From assembly GCA_045532865.1 (NCBI GenBank), contig JAZSGT010000046.1, forward strand, positions 1-23,368: 23,368 nt of DNA, read 5' to 3'. Each line of letters opens with the position of its first letter. The first letter of the stretch is position 1. This document shows positions 1 to 7,315 of this stretch, in pieces. A model generated the notes under the pieces. The model was not told the DNA's origin. It was given only the letters and a program-made list of their open reading frames with translations, and searched no databases. A program made the translations under genes and the position numbers. The stretch comes from RGIG4140 sp045532865. GTDB taxonomy: Bacteria > Pseudomonadota > Alphaproteobacteria > CAAHEQ01 > UBA3637.

Positions 1-1
1 A

Positions 2-190
2 GTCACTCTTGTCAACGGTGCAAGATATGATGTTGTAACAGAAAATCTTGATAAGTTTGGTATTGAAATCGGCGCTCGTGTCGGCTTAGATATCAACAGA
101 AAAACTGAAGTTGCATTAGAATATGAAGGCTTGTTCAAAGGTGATTACACAAATCACACTGGTCTTGCTTCTTTGAAATATAAATTCTAG
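2..190 (+). CDS. C-terminal end of an outer-membrane beta-barrel protein, probably an autotransporter (5' truncated)
   Basis: An open frame enters from the left edge and gives 62 residues before a TAG stop at 188-190. The peptide has alternating hydrophobic and polar residues typical of amphipathic beta strands (for example GIEIGARVGLDI, then VALEYEGLF). It ends in KYKF, with the terminal aromatic Phe that marks many outer-membrane beta-barrels recognised by the BAM complex. The spacing of the strands and the YEG turn resemble the last strands of an autotransporter translocator domain. The passenger or upstream part lies outside the window, so substrate and function cannot be given. A strong hairpin terminator follows about 50 bp downstream. 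A plain porin or other barrel is the alternative. Confidence 0.6.
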   Translation, partial: VTLVNGARYDVVTENLDKFGIEIGARVGLDINRKTEVALEYEGLFKGDYTNHTGLASLKYKF

Positions 191-235
191 CTCAAATTGT
201 GCTAAATTTTATTTCAGTCTTGTTTATAACCAAAC

Positions 236-267
236 AAAAAACCCGTTCATTTCTGAACGGGTTTTTA
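236..267. terminator. Bidirectional intrinsic terminator between the barrel gene and adhE
   Basis: A 9-bp perfect stem ACCCGTTCA (241-249) / TGAACGGGT (254-262) with a TTTC loop is flanked by an A-run on the left and a T-run on the right. It can therefore end both the plus-strand barrel gene and the minus-strand adhE transcript, whose stop is at 288. Confidence 0.9.
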
Positions 268-287
268 TCCTCCCTTTTTATCAAGAA

Positions 288-2891
288 TTAATATAAAGGT
301 TTGCCATAATAGGCTTCTAAATATAAATCCTTGATCTCTTCGATCAATGGGTAACGTGCGTTACATCCTGTACATTGATCATCAAATGCTTTGACTGATA
401 ACTCATCTAAACAATCAACAAAAGCTTTTTCATCAACACCAGCATCTTTAATTGACATTGGAATATTGATTTCAGCTTTAAGTGCTTGGATAGCCTCAAT
501 TAAACATTTCACTTTTGCATCATCATCTTTTGCGCCTTCAGTTAAACCTAAAATATCAGCAAAACGAGCATATCTAGATTTTACAAAAGGATATTTATAT
601 TGAGGGAATGTACCTTGTTTTGTTGGCTTGTCTGTTGCGTTATATTTAACAACGTAAGGCAATAACAAAGCGTTTGCCAAACCGTGAGCTACGTGGAATT
701 CACCCCCTAATTTGTGAGCCATTGAGTGGCACAAACCTAAGAATGAGTTAGCAAATGCTTGACCTGCAAGTGTTGCTGCATAGTGCATTTTTTCACGTGC
801 TTTTGGATCTTCAGCACCATTGTTATATGAACGAGCTAAATATTTAAAGACCAAACGAGCAGCTTCTAATGCTTGACCATCTGACAAATTGTTCGCAAAA
901 ATTGAAGTGTATGCTTCTAATGCGTGTGTCAAAACGTCAATACCAGAAAATGCCGTTAATCCTTTTGGCATACTCATTGCCAAATCTGGATCAACAATTG
1001 CCATGTTTGGCAAAATTTCATAGTCTGTAATTGGATATTTTTGGTTTGTCTTATCATCTGTAATAACCGTAAATGGTGTTACTTCAGAACCTGTACCAGA
1101 TGTTGTTGGAATTGCAACCATTTTTGATTTTTTCAATTTAGGAAATTCAACAATCTTTTTGCGAATATCAATAAAGCGCATTGCAATATCTGCAAATTCC
1201 AATTCTGGATGTTCATACATCAACCAAACAATTTTTGTAGCATCCATTGGTGAACCACCACCAATTGCAACAAATACATCTGGTTCAAAACGTCTAACTT
1301 GATCTAAAATAACATCAATTGTGGACAAATCTGGATCTGGTTTAACTTGGTCAAAAACTTGATATGTCATACCATTTTTTTCTAACACACCAGCGATTCT
1401 GGCTGTTACACCAATTTTTGTCATTGTACTATCTGTAACGATAAATGCTTTTTTATGCCCTTGCAATTCAGCCAAAGCAAAATCTAAACATCCACGTTTG
1501 AAATAGATTTTTTCAGGTGTTTTAAACCACAACATATTTTCACGACGTTCTGCAACAGATTTAATATTCATTAAATGTTTTACTCCTATATTTTCGCTTA
1601 CTGCGTTTCCACCCCATGAACCACAGCCCAATGTCAATGATGGTGCAAGTCTAAAGTTATACATATCACCAATAGCCCCTTGTGAAGCTGGCATATTAAT
1701 CAATGTTCTAGCTGTTGTTAATGTGTCTGAGAATAAAGCGATTCTATCTCTATTTTTTTCAGATGTGTATAAAACAGAGGTATGTCCTGCGCCACCTAAA
1801 ACAATTAATTCTTGAGCCATTTTGACAGCATCTTCAAATGTTTTTGCTTTAAAGAAACCCAAAACAGGTGATAATTTTTCATGAGCAAATGGGTTTGCAT
1901 CACAAATTTCATCTGATTCAGCAATCAAAATTTTCGTTTCAGTAGGAACTTTAATTCCAGCCATTTCAGCAATCTTATATGCTGGTTGTCCAACTATTCC
2001 TGCGTTTAATTTGCCATCAACAAAAATAACATTTTTCAATTTCTTTCTGTCTTTTTCTGACAAGAAAACACAACCACGTTTTTCAAATTCGGCTTTAACA
2101 GCATCATAAACACTTTCTAACACAACAATGGCTTGCTCTGAAGCACAAATCATACCATTGTCAAAAGTTTTACTCATAATAACACTGCTAACAGCCATTT
2201 TCATATCAGCTGTTTCATCAATGATAACTGGAGTATTACCAGCGCCCACACCAATTGCTGGTGTACCTGAACTGTATGCAGCTTTAACCATGCCAGGACC
2301 ACCTGTTGCCAAGATTAATGAAATATCTTTATGACCCATCAAATAACCTGTTACAGCAGGTGTAATTTCATCTAACCAACCAATAATATCTTTTGGGGCT
2401 CCAGCTTTGACAGCAGCTTCTAAAACAATGCGTGCTGCTTCATTTGTACACCCTTTTGCACGTGGGTGTGGAGCAAAAATAATACCATTTCGTGTTTTTA
2501 ATGAAATTAAAGCCTTAAAGATAGCTGTTGAGGTTGGGTTTGTTGTTGGAACAATACCAGCTATAACACCAACTGGTTCAGCAATCTTTGTAAAACCATG
2601 TTCAGCATCTGTGCAAACAACGCCACATGTTTTTTCATTTTTATAAGCATTAAAAATATATTCAGCTGAGAAATGGTTTTTGATTACCTTATCTTCAACA
2701 ATACCCATTCCCGTTTCTTTAACAGCCATTTGTGCTAAAGGAATACGAGCTGAACATGCAGCAACTGATGCTGCTTTAAAAATTTTATCAACCTGTTCTT
2801 GAGAAAATGTCGCAAATTCTGCTTGTGCTTTTTTAACCTTTGCAACAATATTATCTACAACGGTTTTTTGTTCTTCTGTAATATCTGCCAT
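288..2891 (-). CDS. adhE: Bifunctional acetaldehyde-CoA / alcohol dehydrogenase
   Basis: The 867-residue protein is the fused AdhE enzyme that reduces acetyl-CoA to acetaldehyde and then to ethanol, regenerating NAD+ during fermentation in the cytoplasm. The N-terminal aldehyde dehydrogenase half (about 1-440) has the catalytic cysteine in FDNGMICASE (Cys249). The C-terminal iron alcohol dehydrogenase half (about 455-867) has GGGSPMDATK (544-553), GTGSEVTPF and the iron ligands Asp652, His656, His722 and His736. These ligands sit at the E. coli AdhE positions shifted by one. Both active sites look intact. The start is supported by GGAGG four bases upstream of the ATG. The gene is monocistronic, with a promoter upstream and a terminator downstream. 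AdhE normally forms spirosome filaments; the conserved length suggests the same here, but that is inferred. Confidence 0.97.
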   Translation of the reverse strand: MADITEEQKTVVDNIVAKVKKAQAEFATFSQEQVDKIFKAASVAACSARIPLAQMAVKETGMGIVEDKVIKNHFSAEYIFNAYKNEKTCGVVCTDAEHGFTKIAEPVGVIAGIVPTTNPTSTAIFKALISLKTRNGIIFAPHPRAKGCTNEAARIVLEAAVKAGAPKDIIGWLDEITPAVTGYLMGHKDISLILATGGPGMVKAAYSSGTPAIGVGAGNTPVIIDETADMKMAVSSVIMSKTFDNGMICASEQAIVVLESVYDAVKAEFEKRGCVFLSEKDRKKLKNVIFVDGKLNAGIVGQPAYKIAEMAGIKVPTETKILIAESDEICDANPFAHEKLSPVLGFFKAKTFEDAVKMAQELIVLGGAGHTSVLYTSEKNRDRIALFSDTLTTARTLINMPASQGAIGDMYNFRLAPSLTLGCGSWGGNAVSENIGVKHLMNIKSVAERRENMLWFKTPEKIYFKRGCLDFALAELQGHKKAFIVTDSTMTKIGVTARIAGVLEKNGMTYQVFDQVKPDPDLSTIDVILDQVRRFEPDVFVAIGGGSPMDATKIVWLMYEHPELEFADIAMRFIDIRKKIVEFPKLKKSKMVAIPTTSGTGSEVTPFTVITDDKTNQKYPITDYEILPNMAIVDPDLAMSMPKGLTAFSGIDVLTHALEAYTSIFANNLSDGQALEAARLVFKYLARSYNNGAEDPKAREKMHYAATLAGQAFANSFLGLCHSMAHKLGGEFHVAHGLANALLLPYVVKYNATDKPTKQGTFPQYKYPFVKSRYARFADILGLTEGAKDDDAKVKCLIEAIQALKAEINIPMSIKDAGVDEKAFVDCLDELSVKAFDDQCTGCNARYPLIEEIKDLYLEAYYGKPLY

Positions 2892-2927
2892 AAATCCTCC
2901 GTCATATAAAGTTCACATTTCAGCAAA

Positions 2928-2955
2928 AGTATACAAATTTTTAATCAATAAGCAA
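2928..2955 (-). promoter_or_regulatory. Probable sigma-70 promoter of adhE
   Basis: On the minus strand TTGCTT (2950-2955) is followed after 16 bp by TATACT (2928-2933), about 37 bp before the adhE start codon. A TTGAT element lies in the spacer. It looks like half an FNR-type site, but the second half is not convincing, so oxygen control is only a possibility. Confidence 0.55.
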
Positions 2956-2980
2956 GCTTTTTCTTTGTTTTTGTTACAAA

Positions 2981-3023
2981 AAATAAAAAAAGAGATGTAA
3001 AATTTATCACATCTCTTTTTTTT
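2981..3023. terminator. Intrinsic terminator downstream of grpE
   Basis: An 8-bp stem AGAGATGT (2991-2998) / ACATCTCT (3009-3016) with a 10-nt loop is flanked by a long A-run on the left and an eight-T run on the right. In the minus direction it directly follows the grpE stop at 3037 and separates grpE from adhE. Confidence 0.85.
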
Positions 3024-3036
3024 GAAATTAAAAACG

Positions 3037-3633
3037 TTATTTTGACACAATAACCATAGCCTCTCGCAACACTCTATCCCCTGAAATTGTATATCCTGTT
3101 TGCAACTCTTGAACGATTGTTCCAGCTTCTTTTGTGTCATCTTCAATTTCTTGAATAACTTTGTGTAAATTTGGATCAAAAACAACACCTAATGACTGCA
3201 TTTTTTGAACACCATTTTTTTCAAAAGCAGTCATTAATTGTTTTTCTGTCATTTGAACCCCTTTTAAAAGATTCTCTAAAAAGGCAACACATTCTTCATT
3301 GCCAGATGCTTTTAATGTTTCCATCCCTTTTTCAGCATGGGAAACAGCACCATTCAAACAATCAGCAACTGTTAATAATTCTTTTGCAAAAGAAACAATG
3401 GCATATTTATGTGCTTTTTCAATATCAATCTGCGTTCTTTTCCTTAAATTTTCCATCTCTGCTTGTGAACGCAAAGCCAAATCTTTCCATTTTTGAACTT
3501 CTTCATTTAATGCTTCTGTTGTTTCATTTTGAGATTCTTTTTCATCTTCTACAACAGGTTCTTCAATTTTAGTTGCTGTTTTTTTTAAAACAGATTCTTT
3601 TTCTTCTTGTGGGGTTTTTGTTTTTTTATTCAT
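3037..3633 (-). CDS. grpE: GrpE nucleotide exchange factor for DnaK
   Basis: The 198-residue protein has GrpE layout. A charged, low-complexity N-terminus (about 1-45) precedes a long coiled-coil helix containing the family segment WKDLALRSQAEMENLRKRT. The C-terminal beta-wing includes GVVFDPNLHKVIQE and ends GYTISGDRVLREAMVIVSK. GrpE releases ADP from DnaK in the cytoplasm and acts as a thermosensor. A GGAG sequence eight bases upstream supports the ATG start. In many alphaproteobacteria grpE follows the heat-shock repressor gene hrcA. Here the upstream neighbour is instead the divergent rph, and grpE is transcribed alone. Confidence 0.95.
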   Translation of the reverse strand: MNKKTKTPQEEKESVLKKTATKIEEPVVEDEKESQNETTEALNEEVQKWKDLALRSQAEMENLRKRTQIDIEKAHKYAIVSFAKELLTVADCLNGAVSHAEKGMETLKASGNEECVAFLENLLKGVQMTEKQLMTAFEKNGVQKMQSLGVVFDPNLHKVIQEIEDDTKEAGTIVQELQTGYTISGDRVLREAMVIVSK

Positions 3634-3676
3634 AAAATAAACTCCATATTATCATCAATAAAAACGAATATGTCTA

Positions 3677-3705
3677 TATGTAGATGTTTTTCACACAAAA
3701 ATCAA
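3677..3705 (-). promoter_or_regulatory. Probable grpE promoter (sigma-70 or heat-shock sigma-32 type)
   Basis: On the minus strand TTGATT (3700-3705) and TACATA (3677-3682) are separated by 17 bp, about 44 bp before the grpE start. The -35 element is preceded by CTC, giving CTCTTGAT. That also fits the CTTG core of alphaproteobacterial heat-shock promoters, as expected for a chaperone gene. The sequence alone cannot decide which sigma factor uses it. No CIRCE element (inverted repeat with 9-bp spacer) is visible. Confidence 0.45.
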
Positions 3706-3735
3706 GAGGGCAGGGCGATTCTTTTGAAAAAGAAC

Positions 3736-3764
3736 TTGATATAACACATCAAAATACATATAAT
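3736..3764 (+). promoter_or_regulatory. Strong sigma-70 promoter of rph-rdgB
   Basis: TTGATA (3736-3741) and a perfect TATAAT (3759-3764) are separated by the optimal 17 bp. Transcription would start about 25 bp before the rph start codon. Confidence 0.75.
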
Positions 3765-3796
3765 CTTGTCGATTTATAATAAGTTAAGGAGTTACT

Positions 3797-4516
3797 ATGC
3801 AAAGACCATCGAAACGTGAAGCTAATCAATTAAGAGAGATCGAACTTATAATCAATGTTAATAAACATGCTGAAGGATCTTGTTTAATCAAAGCAGGAGA
3901 CACTCATGTTATTTGTACAGCAACTATTGAGGAAAAAGTTCCAACCTGGTTAAAAAATTCAGGTCAAGGATGGGTAACAGCCGAATATGGTATGATACCA
4001 AGAGCAACAGGTACAAGAGTTGACAGAGAAGCAAAAAAAGGTCAGTCTGGTAGAACTCAAGAAATTCAGCGCCTAATTGGTCGTGCTTTAAGAGCTGGTA
4101 TTAATTTGCGTGCCATCGAAAATATCAATATTAAAATTGACTGTGATGTTATCCAAGCAGATGGTGGCACACGAACAGCTTCTATTACAGGAGGGTTTGT
4201 TGCCCTTTATTTAGCTTGTCAAAAATTATTAGAACAAGGCAAAATTAAAACAATGCCTATTACACAATTTATTGCGGCAATTTCCTGTGGTATTTATCAA
4301 GGCGTTCCTGTTTTAGATTTAGACTATACGGAAGATTCAAATGCTGAAACAGATTCAAATTTTGTTATGACAGATAAAAACACCATTATTGAAGTTCAAG
4401 GAACAGCTGAACATGGATCATTTACATCTACTGAACTGATACAATTGCTGCAATTAGCTGAAAAGGGAACAAAAGAACTTATTCAAAAACAAAAAGAAGT
4501 TTTGGGGGTATATTAA
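3797..4516 (+). CDS. rph: Ribonuclease PH
   Basis: The 239-residue protein is a phosphate-dependent 3'-5' exoribonuclease that trims the 3' ends of tRNA precursors. It is close to the usual 238 residues and collinear with the family from RPSKREANQLREIE at the N-terminus, through GWVTAEYGMIPRAT and the RTQEIQRLIGRALR helix, to the phosphate-binding GGTRTASITGGFVAL. AAGGAG five bases before the ATG fixes the start. Its stop overlaps the rdgB start by one base (TAATG), so the two are probably translationally coupled. The pairing of rph with rdgB is common in bacteria. Confidence 0.97.
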   Translation: MQRPSKREANQLREIELIINVNKHAEGSCLIKAGDTHVICTATIEEKVPTWLKNSGQGWVTAEYGMIPRATGTRVDREAKKGQSGRTQEIQRLIGRALRAGINLRAIENINIKIDCDVIQADGGTRTASITGGFVALYLACQKLLEQGKIKTMPITQFIAAISCGIYQGVPVLDLDYTEDSNAETDSNFVMTDKNTIIEVQGTAEHGSFTSTELIQLLQLAEKGTKELIQKQKEVLGVY

Positions 4517-5106
4517 TGGATACAATTATTTTTGCAACACACAACACTCATAAAATTGATGAAGTTCGCAAAATTTTATCTCCTTTAAATATTTCGATTA
4601 TAGGTGGAGATGAGTGTAATTTACCTGAAGTTGAAGAAACAGGTGATACATTTGAGGAAAATGCTGTTCTCAAAGCAATTGCTGGTGTAAAAGCTTTAGG
4701 AAAACCTGTTTTAGCAGAAGATGCTGGGTTATCTATCGAAGGATTAAATGGTGCACCCGGTGTTTATTCAGCTAGATTTGCCACAGCCCATGGTGGATAC
4801 CCCGAAACATTTAAATACATTAACGAGCAATTAACCTCTGATAAATCTAGAAATGCTTTTTATACAAGTATTATGGTTTTAGCGTATTCTGAAGATGAAT
4901 ATTACGTTTTTAAAGGATATATGCATGGAAAAATAGCCCTTGAAGCAAGTGGCACAAATGGTTTTGGATATGATCCAATATTTATACCAAACGGATTTGA
5001 TAAAACTCTGGGACATATTTCTGATGAGACAAAAAATAAAATTTCGCATAGATCACAATCTATTCATAAAGTATATGAATTTCTAAAAGACAAAAAAGGC
5101 GAATAA
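4516..5106 (+). CDS. rdgB: XTP/dITP diphosphatase (non-canonical purine NTP pyrophosphatase, HAM1 family)
   Basis: The 196-residue protein belongs to the Ham1/RdgB family. The N-terminal ATHNTHKIDE corresponds to the nucleotide-binding TxNxxK loop. PVLAEDAGLSIEGLNGAPGVYSARFA holds the catalytic acidic residues, and GTNGFGYDPIFIPNG and the final SHRSQ are also typical. The enzyme hydrolyses XTP, ITP and dITP to monophosphates and keeps deaminated purines out of DNA and RNA. It starts on the last base of the rph stop codon. The stop codon lies in the loop of the terminator. Confidence 0.97.
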   Translation: MDTIIFATHNTHKIDEVRKILSPLNISIIGGDECNLPEVEETGDTFEENAVLKAIAGVKALGKPVLAEDAGLSIEGLNGAPGVYSARFATAHGGYPETFKYINEQLTSDKSRNAFYTSIMVLAYSEDEYYVFKGYMHGKIALEASGTNGFGYDPIFIPNGFDKTLGHISDETKNKISHRSQSIHKVYEFLKDKKGE

Positions 5107-5118
5107 CTCGCCTTTTTT
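5092..5118. terminator. Bidirectional intrinsic terminator between convergent rdgB and the solute-binding protein gene
   Basis: An 11-bp stem (5092-5102 with 5108-5118) is formed by six A:T pairs plus GGCGA/TCGCC, with a five-base loop that contains the rdgB stop codon. The A-run and T-run on its two sides make it active in both directions, serving rdgB and the minus-strand gene ending at 5134. Confidence 0.88.
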
Positions 5119-5133
5119 ACTTTTTTATAATCA

Positions 5134-6141
5134 TTATTTTTGAGCTTCAAGTTCTTCATCAGAAACAGTGTTTTGATCTGTTGTTAAGAGTTTTTCTATA
5201 TCTTTTGAACTTTCCGATTCTGTATTGGTTGATGAAATATCTAAAAGACCCGGTTCATCTTTAAAAGCTTGACCCCAAGCATCAATATAACTAATAAAAT
5301 TTTGATTATAAGAAGTGTTATCAGCCTGTAACTTTTTTAGTTTTTTTGTGAACGCTTCTTTTAAACCTTGACAACCTGATGTTGCTGAAAAAACAAAAAA
5401 TAATTTAGGTTTAACCAGTGCTGTATTTGAAAATTGAATTTTATCGACTAATTTAAATCTTCGAATCTCTGCCTCAGCTGAATATAAACTTGTCAACATA
5501 TAATCAACTTTTCCTTCAAGCAACATTTTAAATGCTCGCTTTGAACCCGATACTTGTTCAAGCCTTGTTCCTGGCAAAAGTTGTCTGTAAACAATAGGAT
5601 AAATCATTTCTTCTTGTCTAACAACACCTTTTAATCCTTTTAAATCTGCAAACGTTTTTATGTTTTTTTCTTTTCCCTTTATATAAATTGGAATAATTGG
5701 ATTATCCATAAAACTTGGGAATAGCAAATCCATACCAACCCCCAAATTATTCTTATTATAATAAACCCCTGCAATAACATCAATATTTCCACGTCTTAGT
5801 TCTTTTAATGCTGTTTGGTATGATGAATAACCCACATTATCCGTTCTTAAATCCAAATCCTCAGCCATCTTCAAAAACAAGTCTATCCCATAACCATTTG
5901 TGATATATTTGTCTTTTCCTTTATATTCAATGGTGGTTACCCAACCAAATGGTGGATTTGTTACAAAACCAGCAACTCGAATCGGGCGCTTACACCCACA
6001 ATCAAAGTTGCACATTTTTTTCCGTTTAACCTCAATTTGACGTTCTGCTTCAACATATTCATTTTTTTCTTTTTTAGCATAGCATATATTTGAAAAAACA
6101 AACACCAACAATATAATTAAACTTATTTTAAGAAATTTCAT
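5134..6141 (-). CDS. Secreted family-3 periplasmic solute-binding protein with an N-terminal Cys cluster
   Basis: The 335-residue protein begins with a Sec signal peptide (hydrophobic 4-20, probable cleavage after CYA at 22). A short charged linker follows, then a CxxxCxC cluster (Cys44, Cys48, Cys50). From about residue 53 it shows the SBP_bac_3 fold: RVAGFVTNPPFGW, NGYGIDLFLKMAEDL, LRRGNIDVIAGVYY, then a hinge and the second lobe. The C-terminal 40 residues are acidic and probably disordered. Such proteins usually bind amino acids for ABC importers, but no permease or ATPase gene is nearby. Its ATG overlaps the end of the histidine kinase gene, and AGGAG lies six bases upstream, so the two are co-expressed. 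No ligand can be assigned. A sensory or scavenging role is inferred only from the neighbour. Confidence 0.75.
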   Translation of the reverse strand: MKFLKISLIILLVFVFSNICYAKKEKNEYVEAERQIEVKRKKMCNFDCGCKRPIRVAGFVTNPPFGWVTTIEYKGKDKYITNGYGIDLFLKMAEDLDLRTDNVGYSSYQTALKELRRGNIDVIAGVYYNKNNLGVGMDLLFPSFMDNPIIPIYIKGKEKNIKTFADLKGLKGVVRQEEMIYPIVYRQLLPGTRLEQVSGSKRAFKMLLEGKVDYMLTSLYSAEAEIRRFKLVDKIQFSNTALVKPKLFFVFSATSGCQGLKEAFTKKLKKLQADNTSYNQNFISYIDAWGQAFKDEPGLLDISSTNTESESSKDIEKLLTTDQNTVSDEELEAQK

Positions 6142-7003
6142 TTTTAGCTCCTAACGAAACAATTCTTTTTTGAGGCAAATCAATTAAAACAGCAACACCT
6201 TTTGGATATAATGATTTAATTTCTATCCTACCACCATGTAGTATAACCATTTTTTTTACTAATACAAGACCTAATCCTGAGCCAATATTTGTTCTTGAAA
6301 AAGAATTTTCAATTTGCTCAAACGGCTGAAACAATTTATTTATTTTTTCTTTTGGAATACCAATACCATTATCTTTGAAAATCAAACGAATCCCAAAAGA
6401 TGTTTTTTTTACAAAAACATCTATTTTTTCCTCTTTTTTTGTAAATTTTACAGCATTAGATAGCACATTTAAAAATATTTGCTTCATTAATTTTTCATCT
6501 GCTCTTAAAATAATATGGTTCATTTTATGCAAAACAATATTTCTATTGTTTTTTGTATCAAATTGTAAGGCAATAAAAATTGCATCTTGCAACAATTGTT
6601 TTAAATCAATGGTTGTTTCGTGTAGAAACATTTTATTTGCTTGTATTTTTGATAAATCTAAAATTTCATTCACAAGAGAAAGTAAGTGGTTTGAATTAGA
6701 CTGAATAAATTTGATATATTCTTTATATTTTTTATTTTCTATTGGACCAAACACTTCATCATTCATCACTTGAGAAAAACCCAATATTGCATTTAATGCT
6801 GTTCTTAATTCATGGCTAATATTGGCAACAAATATTGTTTGTTTTTTATTTAGCGATTCTAAATGGTTTTGTGAAATAAACAAATTTGCAACAAGTTTAT
6901 TTATTTCCTCAATTTGATGAGCAAGAATATTTTTATCTTCTTTAAGTACCTCTATTTGTTCAGATAATTTTTGAATAATATCTTCCTTTTTAACTGTTTT
7001 CAT
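6128..7003 (-). CDS. Soluble PdhS/DivJ-PleC-like sensor histidine kinase
   Basis: The 291-residue cytoplasmic kinase has no membrane segment. Residues 1-55 form a predicted coiled coil. The dimerisation/phosphoacceptor domain follows, with the H-box FVANISHELRTALNAI (His64). The stretch VFGPIENKKYKEY then HLLSLVNEILDLSK strongly resembles the alphaproteobacterial PdhS/DivJ/PleC kinases that act on DivK and PleD. The catalytic domain shows the N-box NVLSNAVKF (179-187), DNGIGIPKEK (G1), LFQPFEQ (F-box) and GSGLGLVLVK (G2). The usual H-box proline (HELRTPLN) is Ala69 here. No response regulator gene is adjacent. AAGGGA eight bases upstream supports the start. The last 14 bases overlap the solute-binding protein gene. 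The partner is unknown; a DivK-type regulator is an inference from the family. Confidence 0.85.
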   Translation of the reverse strand: MKTVKKEDIIQKLSEQIEVLKEDKNILAHQIEEINKLVANLFISQNHLESLNKKQTIFVANISHELRTALNAILGFSQVMNDEVFGPIENKKYKEYIKFIQSNSNHLLSLVNEILDLSKIQANKMFLHETTIDLKQLLQDAIFIALQFDTKNNRNIVLHKMNHIILRADEKLMKQIFLNVLSNAVKFTKKEEKIDVFVKKTSFGIRLIFKDNGIGIPKEKINKLFQPFEQIENSFSRTNIGSGLGLVLVKKMVILHGGRIEIKSLYPKGVAVLIDLPQKRIVSLGAKNEIS

Positions 7004-7083
7004 TTTTAATCCCTTTCTAAAAAAAGATAGGATGCAAGTTAAAATATAAAAGATAACCCATCCTCTTTATTTGTTTATTTTTC

Positions 7084-7112
7084 TTGATTTCAACTAAAAA
7101 ATTGATTATAAA
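7084..7112 (+). promoter_or_regulatory. Probable promoter of tRNA-Ser
   Basis: TTGATT (7084-7089) and TATAAA (7107-7112) are separated by 17 bp, with the predicted start about 45 bp upstream of the mature tRNA 5' end. The region is very AT-rich, so chance matches are possible. Confidence 0.45.
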
Positions 7113-7165
7113 ATATACATTCTAAAGATGGAGAAGAGGGAGTAATACCTGTTATCCGTCGGTAT

Positions 7166-7257
7166 GGAGAGGTGGCAGAGCTGGTTGAATGCGCGTGACT
7201 CGAAATCATGTATGCTGGTTTACAGTATCGGGGGTTCGAATCCCTTCCTCTCCGCCA
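7166..7257 (+). tRNA. tRNA-Ser (anticodon CGA)
   Basis: A 92-nt class II tRNA with encoded CCA. The acceptor arm starts GGAGAGG and ends with CCTCTCC plus discriminator G and CCA. The anticodon stem CGTGA/TCATG encloses the loop CTCGAAA, giving anticodon CGA for UCG codons. A long variable arm (ATGCTG paired with CAGTAT around GTTTA) is diagnostic of tRNA-Ser, and the T loop is TTCGAAT. Confidence 0.95.
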
Positions 7258-7290
7258 AAACTCTTTATTTTTTATAATTAAGAGTTTTTA
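7257..7290 (+). terminator. Terminator-like hairpin after tRNA-Ser
   Basis: AAACTCTT (7258-7265) pairs with AAGAGTTT (7280-7287) and is followed by Ts. The 14-base loop contains a perfect TATAAT (7273-7278). The hairpin ends about 12 bases before the Shine-Dalgarno sequence of the next co-oriented gene. Confidence 0.6.
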
Positions 7291-7315
7291 TTTGCTAAAA
7301 AAGGGAATAAACATC

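Noticed and set aside
391..2646. Open frames on the plus strand across adhE
   Set aside because: They are antisense shadows of a conserved gene, with no ribosome-binding sites and no recognisable products.
2934..2949. FNR box in the adhE promoter
   Set aside because: Only the TTGAT half matches; the second half does not fit ATCAA at the right spacing.
3171..3572. 133-codon plus-strand open frame opposite grpE
   Set aside because: Antisense to a conserved gene; the Leu/Phe/His-rich translation is what AT-rich shadow frames give.
7208..7315. Upstream extension of the GT11 reading frame into tRNA-Ser
   Set aside because: The frame is open but overlaps the tRNA gene, whereas the ATG at 7316 has a proper ribosome-binding site and starts a hydrophobic anchor.
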